64,000 bases of DNA from Glossina fuscipes (lineage: Eukaryota; Arthropoda; Insecta; Diptera; Glossinidae). The notes under the pieces were generated by a model that worked only from the letters and a program-made list of their open reading frames with translations, was not told where the DNA came from and did no database searches. Position 1 is the first letter of the stretch. Each line of letters starts with the position of its first letter. Where the stretch lies: the NCBI RefSeq assembly GCF_014805625.2, contig NW_023998491.1, positions 1,568,774-1,632,773 on the forward strand, written 5' to 3'. Of this stretch, positions 20,426 to 32,953 are shown one piece after another. The position numbers and the translations under genes are program-made.

Positions 20426-22726
20426 TGTGAGAAATAAAGCCGACTACAAAAAAAAACGAAAAAATGTTTCGATTTGTATTTTTAATAATTTCAGTCAAAA
20501 AAGTCAATGTGTTTGTCATGACGGAATGACGGATGTAGTCGCAAAGCAATTTTTTCATCCGTTTATTCGTTTTGTTTTGTGTGTTGTGTGTGTTATGAAA
20601 GCGAATGAAAGGCAAGGCGCGTTTTGAAATGTAAAAAAAAAAAAAATTGTTTTTTATTTTCTTGTTTTAGTGTTCAATTGAATTGAGACCATATAGATAG
20701 ATTTTGAAGGCAATGAATGTTTATATTTTCTATTGAAGAGTCGTACGTCTCTGAATGAAGAAACTGTATGTAATTATTTTATTTTTAAAATCGTAAAAAG
20801 AAGCAAAAAAAAAAGAATTGTTTTATAAGCGGCTTTGTGAAGAAGGAGAAATATCTTGTGTTAATAATATATGTATAAATAATAAAAGTAAATAAATGGA
20901 AGTGTTCAAGTTGGAAGAGATCAACATTTTACCGGAAAAATTTATAGATTCCATAGTACATTAATACTTTCTACCATAAATAAATTGAAATACGTTGTCA
21001 GAAAGTGCGCGTCTTTCTTCTTTCTGCTAAGTAAGCAAAGATATCAACAAAAAAGTAAGTCCTGAATTCAAAAACCATCAAGTTGTTATAATTAAGATCG
21101 CATCAAAATGTATCTAAATAACATATGAATAAAATGGTCATACTTTAGTAATGTACTTTGACATTTCCTTTAAAAAAAAAAAAAGAGGAAAACGAAAAAT
21201 GCTCTGCATGCTCTCTGCATATATTTCTCTTACTATCTATCGTTTAATCTCTTTATAGCATTTCTTATTTATTTATTTATTTTTTTTGTTACCTTGAATA
21301 TATTATGATTATATTATTCCTCACGTGTTACAATTTAGTGTGTCTGTTTGTGCCTGTTTTTGTTTGGTGCGTTGACTGTTTTAATTTAGATAAATAATCA
21401 TTTAATCTATGTTTTCTTCTTCTGATCATTTTTCATAACCATCGTATTCCATAAAGCTGACGATAACAGAAAGAAGAGAAAGCGCTCGATTTTTTTTTGC
21501 CTAATCCATACTCTTGCCCTCTCTTTCAATAATTCGTTTTTTTTATTTGTTTACTCTTTATATTTGTTTTGATTTTTATGTTTTGTATACATGCTCTCGT
21601 TTCACCATATGCTTATATGTATACTGTTATCTCTCTTTAACCCACAGCCACACTCAACACGCTAATGCTTTGTTTCTATAACTAATAATGATCTTCGTAA
21701 TAAGTAGAAGAAGAAGAAGAAAAAATTATAATAAATTGTAATTTTTCTTTTTTTTTTTTGCTTGGCAATTTAAAAAGAAACAAAAAAAAACAAAAAAAGA
21801 AGAGAATTGAAAAACCTTTGAATGCAATTTAAAAATATTTGTTTTTTCTGTAATAATGAAAGCATAAAAAACATATTTTATTTAAAAATTATTTTTTACT
21901 ATTTTGCATTTTGTTTTCTTCCTTAAAATATTTTTTATGATTAAACAGTGGGTAAATGTAAAAAATAAAAATGAAAAATGATTTTCTTGCTCTCTGTGCG
22001 CGATAATGCGGAAATGTTTGTTTTTCAAAAAATACTTATCGATTATAAGCTTTAATTAATTTGTTTTTGTTTTCGCTGTTGATGATGTTTTGCACTGAAA
22101 ATATTTTCGCTACACATTTTTGTGTACTCGTGTTATATTTTATTTCCCGTATAATTAATTGAATTTAATTTACTGGCATTATTCAAATATACGGAACAAT
22201 CACACTTACATAACACTTGCACAGCTGCATTTCGCGAAACTATGCGAATGTGGTTCGTTGTACAGTTGAAGGTATTTAGGCTACGAGCACCAGGGCAGAT
22301 ATTTTGTATTAAAGAATTACTTCTGATACTGTTAGCGAAAATATTTTGTTTGACCCCCACATTTCCCCGACACCTGTACATTTCTACAGATTTCTACTGA
22401 TTATCAAAGCAATTTGTTTTTACTTACGGAAGATCGGCAAATCATTTGAATGTAGAAACTTAATCTATTAGACACCTGATTAATGTATAGCGGAGAGAAA
22501 CTCATAAAACGACAAGGACTCCTTTTCGATTGCTTGGAATGATCATTAATTTTCGTGACGAAAGAGACTTCTAGCTAATGTTGATGTTATTTACTCAACT
22601 CAGTTAGTTCAGTAAAAGGTATTCTTTTTGGGGGCAACAAACCATTTTTGTTGTTTTACGCTCTTATTTTACGAAGCAAAGAAAGCTAGGAAAAATGCGA
22701 ATAATGGTTAAAAAGGTCCTTCCGTA
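20426..22726. other. Gene-free AT-rich stretch
   Basis: Poly-A/T tracts, (GAA)n near 21706-21721 and scattered short open frames without recognisable similarity. Nothing supports a gene. Confidence 0.5.
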
Positions 22727-22975
22727 AATACTAAGTATGTTTGGGTGATAATTCTCCTTATTTAATAGGCTCGTGTATGGATCTAAGAAAAGTGCGATAC
22801 ATGGGTAAAAGAGTACATTGGTATACTAGGCATGTTTGGGTGATAATTCTCCTTATTTCCAAGGTTCGTGTGTGGATCTAAGAAAAGTGCGATACATGGG
22901 TAAAAGAGTACATTGGTATACTAGGCATGTTTGGGTGATAATTCTCCTTATTTCCAAGGTTCGTGTGTGGATCTA
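22727..22975 (+). repeat. 95-bp tandem repeat, 2.6 copies
   Basis: The phrase gtttgggtgataattctcct begins at 22739, 22834 and 22929, an exact 95-bp period. Units two and three are essentially identical (ttccaaggttcgtgtgtgg), while unit one differs at several bases (ttaataggctcgtgtatgg). The unit also contains gtgcgatacatgggtaaaag and agtacattggtatactagg. Recent unequal duplication of non-coding sequence is the simplest reading. Confidence 0.93.
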
Positions 22976-23594
22976 TAATTATGGCGTCTACGTCAATGAT
23001 GGACGTACACGAGTGGGTCGGTTCAGTATTCCACTTAACATACTTAACAATAAGTTGATTCGCGTTGTTCAACTCTAGAATTGAATTCCGGCGCATGGTG
23101 AAAATGGAAAGTAGACGTCTATATGTAGATCAGGCAATCTAGGTAACCCCGTGCTTTTGACTAGGTGGATGTTCTCTTGTCAGAGACCCGTTTTTACAGT
23201 TAACTTTCGCTTCCTTTTATTTTTTTAGTGAGCTAGATTTCACTTAGCTCTAGCTAGGTAGGGACTGTGAAAATTACTTTGACGGTTAGGCTTTTTTTGA
23301 ATACAGGTTTACTTGTTCGTTCCTGCTTGGTGGAGCCGAATAACTACTACCTGATTTGTGTTCGGTTTTTCAAATCCAAAAAAAAAAGGAAGCAAAAATG
23401 TGATACCGATCAGGAATATAACTTTTTCATATATTTGATCTTTATGTCTGAATACAACCAACTTTCTATCCTCAGGTTAAAATTGAATCACTAAGTTTTT
23501 ATGGTCGTATAAACTTGGCATTTCTGTTTAGCTTCACTGTATTAGTTCCATTTCATCCGATGAAGACTTCAAAAATATAATGTAATATACATTA
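22976..23594. other. Spacer; no gene
   Basis: Sequence between the 95-bp array and the second mariner-derived element. Short frames only; no recognisable domain. Confidence 0.4.
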
Positions 23595-24025
23595 GATCGA
23601 GTCATAAGTAACTTCCGTTTGATTTAACAGTTGATTGTGAGGTATTCAACCTTTTTGCTATACCTCTTGTTGATTGGCGTGGACTTTGCTTCAATATTGT
23701 CCTTAAAAAGTTGTCGCCAAAGTCGAAAGGACGTCCCTCTCGTATCTTCAGGACGGAATTTAACAAACCAACTTCCAACTGCGTGATCAGTTTTCAATCG
23801 TTTACCGTATATATTTCAGTTGTCACTTTCGCTCTATTGCCTTGTTTCCATTCCGAAAGCATTACATGTCAACTATCTCCATTTTAGAGGTTAAGAAAAA
23901 CAGTTGAAGTTGAAGGCTAACAAATCCTCATCTATGTAGTGAAAACAAAAACTCCTTTGTCGCGGTGGGTAAATACGAATAATAGATTCTACGTAGCTGC
24001 ATCGGATGTTACTTATGACTCCACC
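23595..24025 (-). mobile_element. Mariner-derived miniature element, copy 2
   Basis: TA-flanked (23593-23594, 24026-24027) element whose left terminus reads gatcgagtcataagtaactt and right terminus ends gttacttatgactccacc. Read on the minus strand, the interior matches the copy at 3830-4342: the HTH-coding stretch (cctcacaatcaactgtt, caatattgaagcaaagtcc) is present in the same order. It is shorter (431 versus 513 bp) and carries different indels, so the two copies decayed independently. Confidence 0.85.
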
Positions 24026-24027
24026 TA

Positions 24028-25700
24028 ATATATACATAGTATGCATGCATAGTATTAATTGTACTGATAATTAAAAATTATATGCTATTCGTTATTTAAG
24101 TTTGTTGTTGCTTACTGCAGGCAAAGTTTCAAGGTCGTAATCGATAATGTCAACAGATCCGTTACGGTAGGTAGGCAACCGGTGGTTGTTTAAAAAGAAA
24201 TATGCTTTTTGGGATTTTCAAGAAGTGTTCGATCCATTATATATATGTAAAAAATTGAACACATGAACTTTTTAAACGAATGCATTTAAATACTAATCTC
24301 AACTCGTTTTTTATAACAAATCATACCACGATGTGAGCCTCAGTCACTTACGGAAATTGTGAGAATAATTAGAACATCATTATTTTTTATTACACTTTTA
24401 ACTGATTTATCTATATCCAAAGAACCTACATCCGCTATTTGGAAATAGTCGAAAAACAAAATTTACATTCAAAGTTCACATGACGTTCAAAGGCTCACAC
24501 TCCGGTAAGATTAGGGTTAAATATCTTTGCATTGGGAAAATACGATCTACAGCAGATGTTATTTTGAACTTAAGAAACGTATTAGATCTAAAGGTAAATA
24601 ACTTTTTTCTTAATATCGGGTGTACCCAAAAGTCCATTAAGAATAAAATCTTTCTTAGATTCATTGCGATTTTATCAACATTGTTGTAAATTTGTTTTCA
24701 AAATATATATCCAGTGTAAAATCGTGAAACGCTTGTAGCTTATATCTGATAGGTAAGCGGAAAGGGCTTGATAGCAGTCATGTAAGTCTCATGCTAAGAG
24801 ATTTCAATATGAAAATGTATTTAATTAGAAAACATTCCACCATATAGTCCCAAGCGTCATTATATATTTGTGCTTCGTCCCTTACTTCAGCTATATCTAA
24901 GCTAAGCTTCACCGAAAATATCTCAATACAATCTACCCTTATTGCTCTCGAAGAGGGGAAGAGATCTCAAATCGTGCATGTTGAAGTGTTAAAGTAAGTA
25001 AGGGTGTGTGTATGTCTGATTTGTGCGTATCTTTAAAAATGTATTGCATTAATCTGTTAATTTCTTATCGCAAAAATTAAATGGAGAAACGTTTTTTTTT
25101 TTTTTATTTTCCTTTTACGTTTTAATTTTTTTCGTCGTCATGTGACTCATAGCATAAATATTCTAAATTCCAAGGAAATCATAATAATATATACATATAT
25201 ATATATATTTAAAGTCTACGAAAAGAAGGAAGAGATGGAAGAAGAAGAAGAAGAGAGTTAAGAAAAATTCCAGAAATCTACACTAACGAATCTGAGCAAC
25301 AACAAATATATTATCAACATACACCACGACACTTTAGCTGGGGACCGTATTTATATTTATATTTATATTTATGTGCGTACACCGCATACACGAGCATATA
25401 TGACACGGTGCGAAAAGTTCAATAAAAACACATTTTCAGTACTTTAACTCGACTCAACTCGATTCGCCACTATATATGCAATATATTGTACTTCCACATA
25501 CCGCACAATATACAACAGCAATGAGATGACCAAATGGTCGACGATGACGACGAGCACATACATATGTGTATATGAAAATAATAACAAAAAAAAAAAAAAA
25601 AAAAAAACCTGTTTAACATTTCAACCACAAGCAAACCATCACAAATAATCAAACGTATATACGATCGGACTGAGTGTAGCATATACACATATTTACACAC

Positions 25701-25731
<31 letters not shown>

Positions 25732-26558
25732 CGGTTGAATAAACATTTAGGTACGCGCGTATTGAAGAAAAAAGTCTTAAAGAACCTTAAAATAGCGACA
25801 AATGAAATAAATCATTGAATAAAATGAAATAAATGAGAAATTACAAAATATCATCAGTTTATTAATTCCCGTAGTCAGAGAAAGAAACAGAAATCGATGT
25901 ATCACCATACACACCACACACATACACACGCCAACAGCCAATAACAACCAACAACCATCATCATCAACGCCACCTACGATACGTGTATTCGCACTAAAGT
26001 GCCAAATATTACATACGTATAAGTATGTGCGCTTATCGCAGCTTACCGTGCCTTGTCTTACTTTACCTTGGAATCATCATCGGGCTATCGACTGTATGGT
26101 GAGAGAGAGAGAGAGAGAGTGATGCTGAGAGGAGGGGAATATTGTGTTAAAATCTTGACAAAACTTTGATGGAATTTTTAAAGTTTACTCTAATGCATAA
26201 TTAGGTCGTTTACCCGCTGCTGCTGCCGTTCCGCAGGTCCGTATGCATTCGTGCTCGTGCTCGTGCGAGTGCAAGTAGTTATATTTCTAATTATCTTCCG
26301 ATTATAGCCGTAAATAAAATGCTCATCATATTCGTAATCAAAACACTTCGTAACACTCTATCTTGTAAACTGTCAGTATTTCGTTCTTCTACTTTTTCTG
26401 CTTCCTTTTGTTCTTCTCTTTCGTTTTAATCGTAAATTCGTTTAAAATTTCAAGTGACAGGTATGCACTTATATGTTATTGGCTTGTTTGCTTGCTCTTG
26501 CCTGTCTGCTTACAATCATGTTGTGTTGCTTATGAGTTTATTAGACTTCCGGTCATAA

Positions 26559-26613
<55 letters not shown>

Positions 26614-28194
26614 AAGACCAGCATTTTGTGATTTTACATAAAAGTTATGATTAATTTGTCTCTTTTTCCTTTCTTCTCTATATTTTTCTCCTTCGTCTCG
26701 ATATCTTTTTCGCCCTCTTTCTCTCTTCGTACCTATCTCTTTCGTGCATTTTTGTCTTTCAGTCTTTTGGCAATAAATTTACAAAACTCAAGTTCAAAGT
26801 TTGACATTCCTTTCAGGTTTAGACGCACATTTTTCATTAACTACGTGTCGTCCGTCACAGTATGTGTCTGTTGAGCGATCATTTCATCTTGTTATAGATA
26901 ATTTTTCTCTACGAAAGTTGTTGTTGTGACATTCCTACCTTCAATCACTTACCATTAGAAAAATGTTTTGGTCAAACGTTCGTTTTTCTGCACCTTGGGT
27001 GTCTTGCGTATTCACTGCGTGTAGATACCCGTACATTGATTTCTACACTCGTTGCCACGGAATGAAAATTAGACATGAACTTTTCTTATTTTGTTTCTAA
27101 AAATGCGGATCTATTTCGTCTTGGAAGATCATCATCATCATCATGTTTATGCGTCCTTCCCCTTATCGAAATGTTTAAAAACGTAAGGCTTCGATCGGAA
27201 AGTTGAAATTTCTTGAATTTGTTCCAAAATTCATTTTTTATAAGTTCAAGCAGTTCAAGTAAGAGGCGGAAAAGATCGACTGTTAAACACATTGCACAGC
27301 TCTAAAATGATTTTTTGAAAACGTAACGTTAAAGTCTTTTCATCCCGTCCACTTCCAATATCTCAGTGAACCCAAAACTGTAACTTGGAAAAAGTTTACA
27401 TTGAACACAAAAACATATACGCACTTACACACGGACGTTCAGAGCTAAATCGTTAGATGTAGCGCAGACATACATTCACACAAATTTACATCGTAATGTA
27501 TTTTGCGTAAAAAGTAATATAAAGTATCAGAATAAGCGTAACTCCCTTACAGAACTAACTAATACCATAAACGATCTTGAGGGAAAAGCTCAGACTCTCT
27601 GGTAAACTCCCCCTATTGATCGGATTTCGGATGCTACAATGGACATGAGACTCAGCGATTCTCATATGCTTATGGAAGGTGGAAGGGGGAAGACTGTTTC
27701 TGAATTGGCACGATAGGCTGAGGCGTCTCCGAAACCCCGTATCCTCTTCAAGTGGCACTTAAGGCTCGCGTTAAAAATAATAAAGTCAGTAGTTCGATAT
27801 TCACACAGACAGTGAGGATTTCCAGACTGTTAGCTATTACAAAAAACGTATGGCTATGTACCACAGTACCAGAAATTAGAGATTATGTGTATGGTCTCTT
27901 CTCTGGACGAGTCAAGGCTTATCTAGCGCTTCTAATAATTTTGTGCATCCGCGAACCATAATTACGACGATAGTCTCTACAAGGCCCAATACCAAGGACC
28001 AAGTTGTTAGGTCGCTATCTCTTTTACGCCGTCATGCTGGCTCTTCTTTACTTACCTGTGGTCCCCGTAGTTGAAATTATAATGCCCGGCATCCAATCGT
28101 GCCTCTACCTCTTTGGTCCCCTTTAAAAGGCCACAGATCTGAGATAAGCGGTAAATGATTGTGTGATGCGAGTCTCACTATTCCATCCCGCTTA
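24028..28194. other. Gene-free, microsatellite-rich stretch
   Basis: Contains (GAA)n at about 25240-25256, a tatttatatttatattta run near 25348-25372, poly-A at about 25587-25607, (TA)n at 25709-25731 and 26570-26612, a GA run at about 26103-26119 and CTCGTG repeats near 26251-26272. No exon or RNA gene recognised on either strand. Confidence 0.5.
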
Positions 28195-28356
28195 CTGTTT
28201 TGTACTAGGTATAAAAGGACGCCTATTGGCACAGGAGTTCTCACGTAACATTTGAAATGCAGATCGAAAGATAGACGGACTTATTTCGCCTGGCCAAATA
28301 TATATGTGCAAAGTTCGTGCAGCGAGCGACAAGACCACAATCCAAGATATTAAATA
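28195..28356 (+). promoter_or_regulatory. Orphan core-promoter plus poly(A) module, possible solo LTR
   Basis: A good TATA box (TATAAAAG at 28210-28217) is followed about 33 nt downstream by an initiator-like TCACGT (28241-28246) and, about 110 nt later, by AATAAA inside gatattaaataaaat. A promoter and polyadenylation signal this close together is the layout of a retroviral-type LTR. Terminal TG/CA repeats and a target-site duplication were not identified, so this is a suggestion only. Confidence 0.35.
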
Positions 28357-28637
28357 AAATTTTTTTTCTTTGTCGTGACTAATAAAAGTTCTTGCGTATG
28401 CATGAGTTTATTTAGCAGTTAAACTTATGTAATTCATATGTCGTGAGACTTCATGAAGTGTTGTTGCACTCTATAATATGTATAATCGATTTGTGTAGGT
28501 GCTCAGTTAACGGGTATCCAAGATTCGCCCCTAAGGTGTATATGAGTTTTTACTGTTTTACTTTACTGTTTGCTTTTTCTATTTCTCCCTTTTAAAGCCG
28601 GAGATGTGTGGTAGGTATTCATGTCATGGTTAAGATA

Positions 28638-28668
<31 letters not shown>

Positions 28669-29551
28669 AACAATAATAACAACAACAAACACAATAATAA
28701 AGTGAAAAACAAAAACAAACAACAAAAATACTCAGTGAGTAATTGTGGCTAAAAAAGCAGTTTAACCACTTTTTGATGTTTTTGTATCTATGTAGTTAGT
28801 TATAGACGCATACATACGCTTGCCTTTCAATCGGTGTTTTATTGTTGCCTAAGTATTCTTTCTTTTTTTTTTTTCTGCCATGTAAGTGTTTGTGTACCAT
28901 TATGTGTGGACATAGGCTACAATTTTTGTAAACCATTGAAGAATGCATTCGAACGTAATGCAATAAAACAAAAATATTAGAAACGAACTCAAGTACAAAT
29001 TATCTTAAGTTATTACACATCGCAACAACAACAATAATAACAACAATAATAACAATAACAGTAACAACAGTAACAACAACAACAACAATACCCTATAAAT
29101 ATATTCAACATAATTATGATCTATATATGTATGTGAGTGTATGGGTTAAAAGTTAAAACTTGAAAACAATTGCTTAACTCAGATAAAATGCTGAGATTGT
29201 AGGCCACAAGAGATTTGATTCATGGTTTCTAAACTCAATGATCATCTGGCAAATGAATGAGAAACAGAAAGAAGCAACAATAACAACCGAACACGAGTTA
29301 TTTATTAGTCGTAAGATGGAAGCTTTTTCAAATCTCTTGGTTTTGTAAAGTGTAACGATGAACAAGTGTTCTATTGCGATTTCTTTTACGTGAAAACAGC
29401 GCATTTCGGTTGACTCACAAAGAAAAAAGCCTACGTGTGGGAGCAATCGTCATTTTGGATAAATTATAATTTGAACTTTTGTTATTATCTAACTAACACC
29501 ACTTGTGAAAGATTAAGTATGTGCTCATCAGCATGTGTATACGTATATGGT
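28357..29551. other. Gene-free stretch with A-rich repeats
   Basis: Includes a poly-A tract at about 28639-28663 followed by (AAC/AAT)-rich sequence, and a second (AAC/AAT)n block at about 29022-29090. No gene recognised. Confidence 0.5.
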
Positions 29552-29822
29552 ATGCCTCTATGCTTCTGTAGTTTTGCGTTCAATCTATGAGTCGGAAATT
29601 TCCATGTTTCAAACCGAAAGTAAAACTCACTGAGATGGCCGTACACGTTGCCCCAACAAAGCAATTATTATATCTAAGACTACTTGCGGTACATTAAGTT
29701 TCTGATCTATCCGAGGCATGTGCTCTATGTCTCTATAGTTTTGTGTTCAATCTATGAGTCGGAATTTTCGAGTCTTCCGTGTTTCAAACCGAAAGCGAAA
29801 CTCATTCGTTCGGAACGTACAC
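29552..29822 (+). repeat. Imperfect direct duplication, ~105 bp, offset 169
   Basis: gttttgcgttcaatctatga gtcgga at about 29571 and gttttgtgttcaatctatga gtcgga at about 29740 are followed by tgtttcaaaccgaaag and aaactca in both copies. The second copy has a small insertion (gagtcttcc). About 65 bp of unrelated sequence separates the copies. Confidence 0.8.
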
Positions 29823-31095
29823 ATGACCCTGGGAAAGCCTAGCTTTTCAGAAATATCTTCATGAAGGTTATGGATGAAAACGACAATAACAAAAATTGTC
29901 GTTTTATTCGATGTTGCTTCAGTTGCTTATCTATGTGAGCAGACCACTATTCATTTGTTAATCTTTGGCTTTTAATCGCTCAAGGAATGCATGTTCGTGC
30001 CGAATTTCACGTTCCACCTTTATTTTTGCGACTGCGGCGATTCCATCAAGAAAGTGGTTGAAATGGTTCATCTTGGTAGAATTAGCTGGTCGCTAGAATA
30101 GACGTCGCTAGTTCGTATCAAGGTTAGCAGACTTTTTAATCGTTGCATATTGCATTGGCCGTTTGGAAATATCGATAGGTTAAGAGGATAGACATTTGCA
30201 TCTATGGCACAGAGTAGATTGTAGTTTGGTAATTAATTTAATGTAACGTGTTGTGAGTTCTTGCGACTCAGCGACGTAAACACTGTAGGCCTTATTCAAC
30301 AGCAGCACTGCGGTTGGCCTTAATAGAAGAAACGGTAGTAAGTGTTCGGTCACTCCTTCTATAAGATTGTTTAAACATCAACACATACTCCTAAAGGAAC
30401 ACATGCTGTTAATAATTTAGTCGAAGCATACCATGATTGATGCCTTCAATCCGACTTGACGTTCGACGTGTTTAAAAACGGGGGTGTTTTTTTTTTTTTT
30501 TTTTTTCTTACTTTTAATGCAGTTCGAAGTAAACTTTTCCTACATTTCTTTGACTCTGGCTTTCAGGTGTTGTTTCCCAGGCAATGTTGATAAAACACTT
30601 TTCCAGTCAGCGATTAGGACGAATAAGTACAGTGTGAGTCTGAATCTGACACTTGCTTATATAATACCAAATTATTCCACACGAGTTTGAATTTTAAATA
30701 GTTCGCTCCTTAGTGCCATATGCTTGAAGGTTTTTTTTTTGCAAACGAAATCACATTAAACATTAATATCACTTAAGAACTTAACAAAAACACAGCATTT
30801 TCAACTATTACATGATTCCCTTTCTTCCTTGAAAAACTGAATTAGTGATTAAAAAAACGAAACATGAGTTTGGACCTTTGAAAGAAAGCATCAACAGCTA
30901 AGGCAATGGTATTAGTTACTCTTGAATACTAAGATCGCACTTGGACACGCTGCCTACAGTGGCTTGTCACAGATGGCCGTTTAGCTGCAGACAAGTTTGA
31001 CAAGTTTTTTTTACCGCTCACAATCCTTAAGAGGAAACTTTAAGAAAAGCTTCCTAGTAATTAAATTACTGTGAGTTGGAATAAAAATTCGATAT

Positions 31096-31132
<37 letters not shown>

Positions 31133-31689
31133 TATATTTTCATAATTAAGGATACATCTCAGGTCATAGTTAATACATACCTAGTTGAAATATATTTTTT
31201 TTAACATATATGCAGCAGCTGATCGATTAGTTCTTTTATTTTGAGTCACGGTAGCATTCATAGTAGATTTTAAGCTGTAATATATAACTTTTGCTCATCA
31301 TAAGCGGACCATGATCCATTTTCACTCAACCCTCGTACAGTTTTCCCAAATGAAAATAATAGTTGTCAGTAGTTATAACTTTTCGGCAATTGTGGGCGTG
31401 GTTTACATGTGATGTGACACCTGTGAATATGTCATACCTTGGTTTGCACTTTCAGTTTTTGCTGCCGAGTTAGTGGAGGGAGAAATGAGAGAAAGTTTGG
31501 CTGACTCGGTTGACTCGGTTAAGAAAATATAAGAGTATCAAATAAGTTTTTTCCCCGCTGGGCTATGTATGACCTCGAGCCGGCTGTGCCCGTGAACATG
31601 CAGACTTATCGACTGTTGGTATTGATTTCAGCCGCCACACATCTTTTTCAAAGTATGTTTCGTTGTTGCCAAAGTCCTTTTTAGATGCT
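29823..31689. other. Gene-free stretch
   Basis: No exon recognised. Contains poly-T at about 30487-30506 and (TA)n at 31101-31127. The closing part (about 31560-31689) may belong to the mariner relic that follows. Confidence 0.45.
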
Positions 31690-32095
31690 TTTTCTTTCCA
31701 AACGAAGCATTTGCGGCATGTTATGCTTTATTGCTTCAAAAAAGGTAGTGTACATAAGATTTGGACCATTCATGGAACACAATTGGCTTAGGAAACTTAC
31801 GGCTGGCAATTTTGATTTGAAAGATGACGACCGCAGCGGCCATCCAGCAACGTCGGGTACTCGCTGAAAATTTGCGAGATAGTGAATGCCATTAACATTC
31901 CCAGGACAACGGTACATAATCATCTCATCGAGAAGGGATATGTCGGCTACTGATTTCACATCAAAACAAAAGGGAAGAAACTTATGGGACACGTCTATAT
32001 ACACTCCATGCAACCTCCGAAGCGCATTTTTGAACGTTACAAACAGAAGATCGAGTCCATTACGTGCTCCATCCTCTGGCAATGGGTACAAGAAA
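31690..32095 (+). pseudogene. Mariner transposase relic (N-terminal half)
   Basis: Frame-broken coding sequence readable as KHLRHVMLYCFKKGS, then GNFDLKDDDRSGHPATS, then INIPRTTVHNHLIEKGYVGY. These are the typical N-terminal region, linker and second helix-turn-helix of mariner transposases. In-frame stops and at least one frame change interrupt it, and the DDD catalytic region is missing or unrecognisable; the sequence runs into a poly-A stretch near 32100. Dead copy. Confidence 0.8.
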
Positions 32096-32915
32096 AACAA
32101 AAAAAAAAAAAAAAATAAGAAGAAAAACGAAGCTATAGGCAGCTTGTTAATGAAACGAGCCTGACGAACAAACAACGTCCACCCGCGATGACGAGTTTAT
32201 TGCGCATAACTTATTGTCCTGAGAACCATGTCAGCATGCTTACTATATAGCCCACATAAATAATCGCTCTCATTATTCCCTGAGCATATCTTGTTAAGCT
32301 GTAATGAATTGCAGTCTTAATAAATTCTGAAAACTGTAAATTCCTTATGCTTTGTCGAGCCCATTTTTCAAATGATTAACATGATTAAAATTTAATTCAA
32401 TTAATCATCACATCATCGTCATCGCATCGTCATCGTGAAACCTTCGAGCGTTTGGTACGTGTTTAGAACACTACATATCGTGCGTATGTGTATATAAGTA
32501 TTTTCGAATAAGAGATAAAATGTATAAATATTCAACCCAGAAAATATTTGAAAACTTTTCAAACAACATTAAAACAAATGATAAGAAGATATGCTTGCGC
32601 TGTTGGTCGCTGGTTAACACTCCTTAAATTTCAACAGAAAATGCTAAACATCTTTGAAATGATCATTTGAGGCACAATGACGATCGTAGCAACAAAAGAA
32701 TAAAAAAAATTCAAAAAAATAAAACGAAACGAACGAAATGTGTATGTGAACTGAAATGAAAACAAAATGTTGTGAAACCAATGAAAATGTCAAACAAACA
32801 TAAATAAAAAAAAAAAAAATAAATAAAACAACAATAACAACAATAATAATAGTAGTAGTCACACAAAGAGGCACAAAAGTAAACGGCAGCCCTAAAACAC
32901 ATTTACACGTGCTGA

Positions 32916-32953
<38 letters not shown>

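Noticed and set aside
22727..22975. CRISPR-like array
   Set aside because: Units are contiguous 95-bp tandem repeats without short repeats and unique spacers, in a eukaryotic genome.
31681..32175. 164-codon minus-strand open frame
   Set aside because: Antisense to a mariner transposase relic whose plus-strand reading shows HTH motifs; includes a Phe/Leu run from poly-A.
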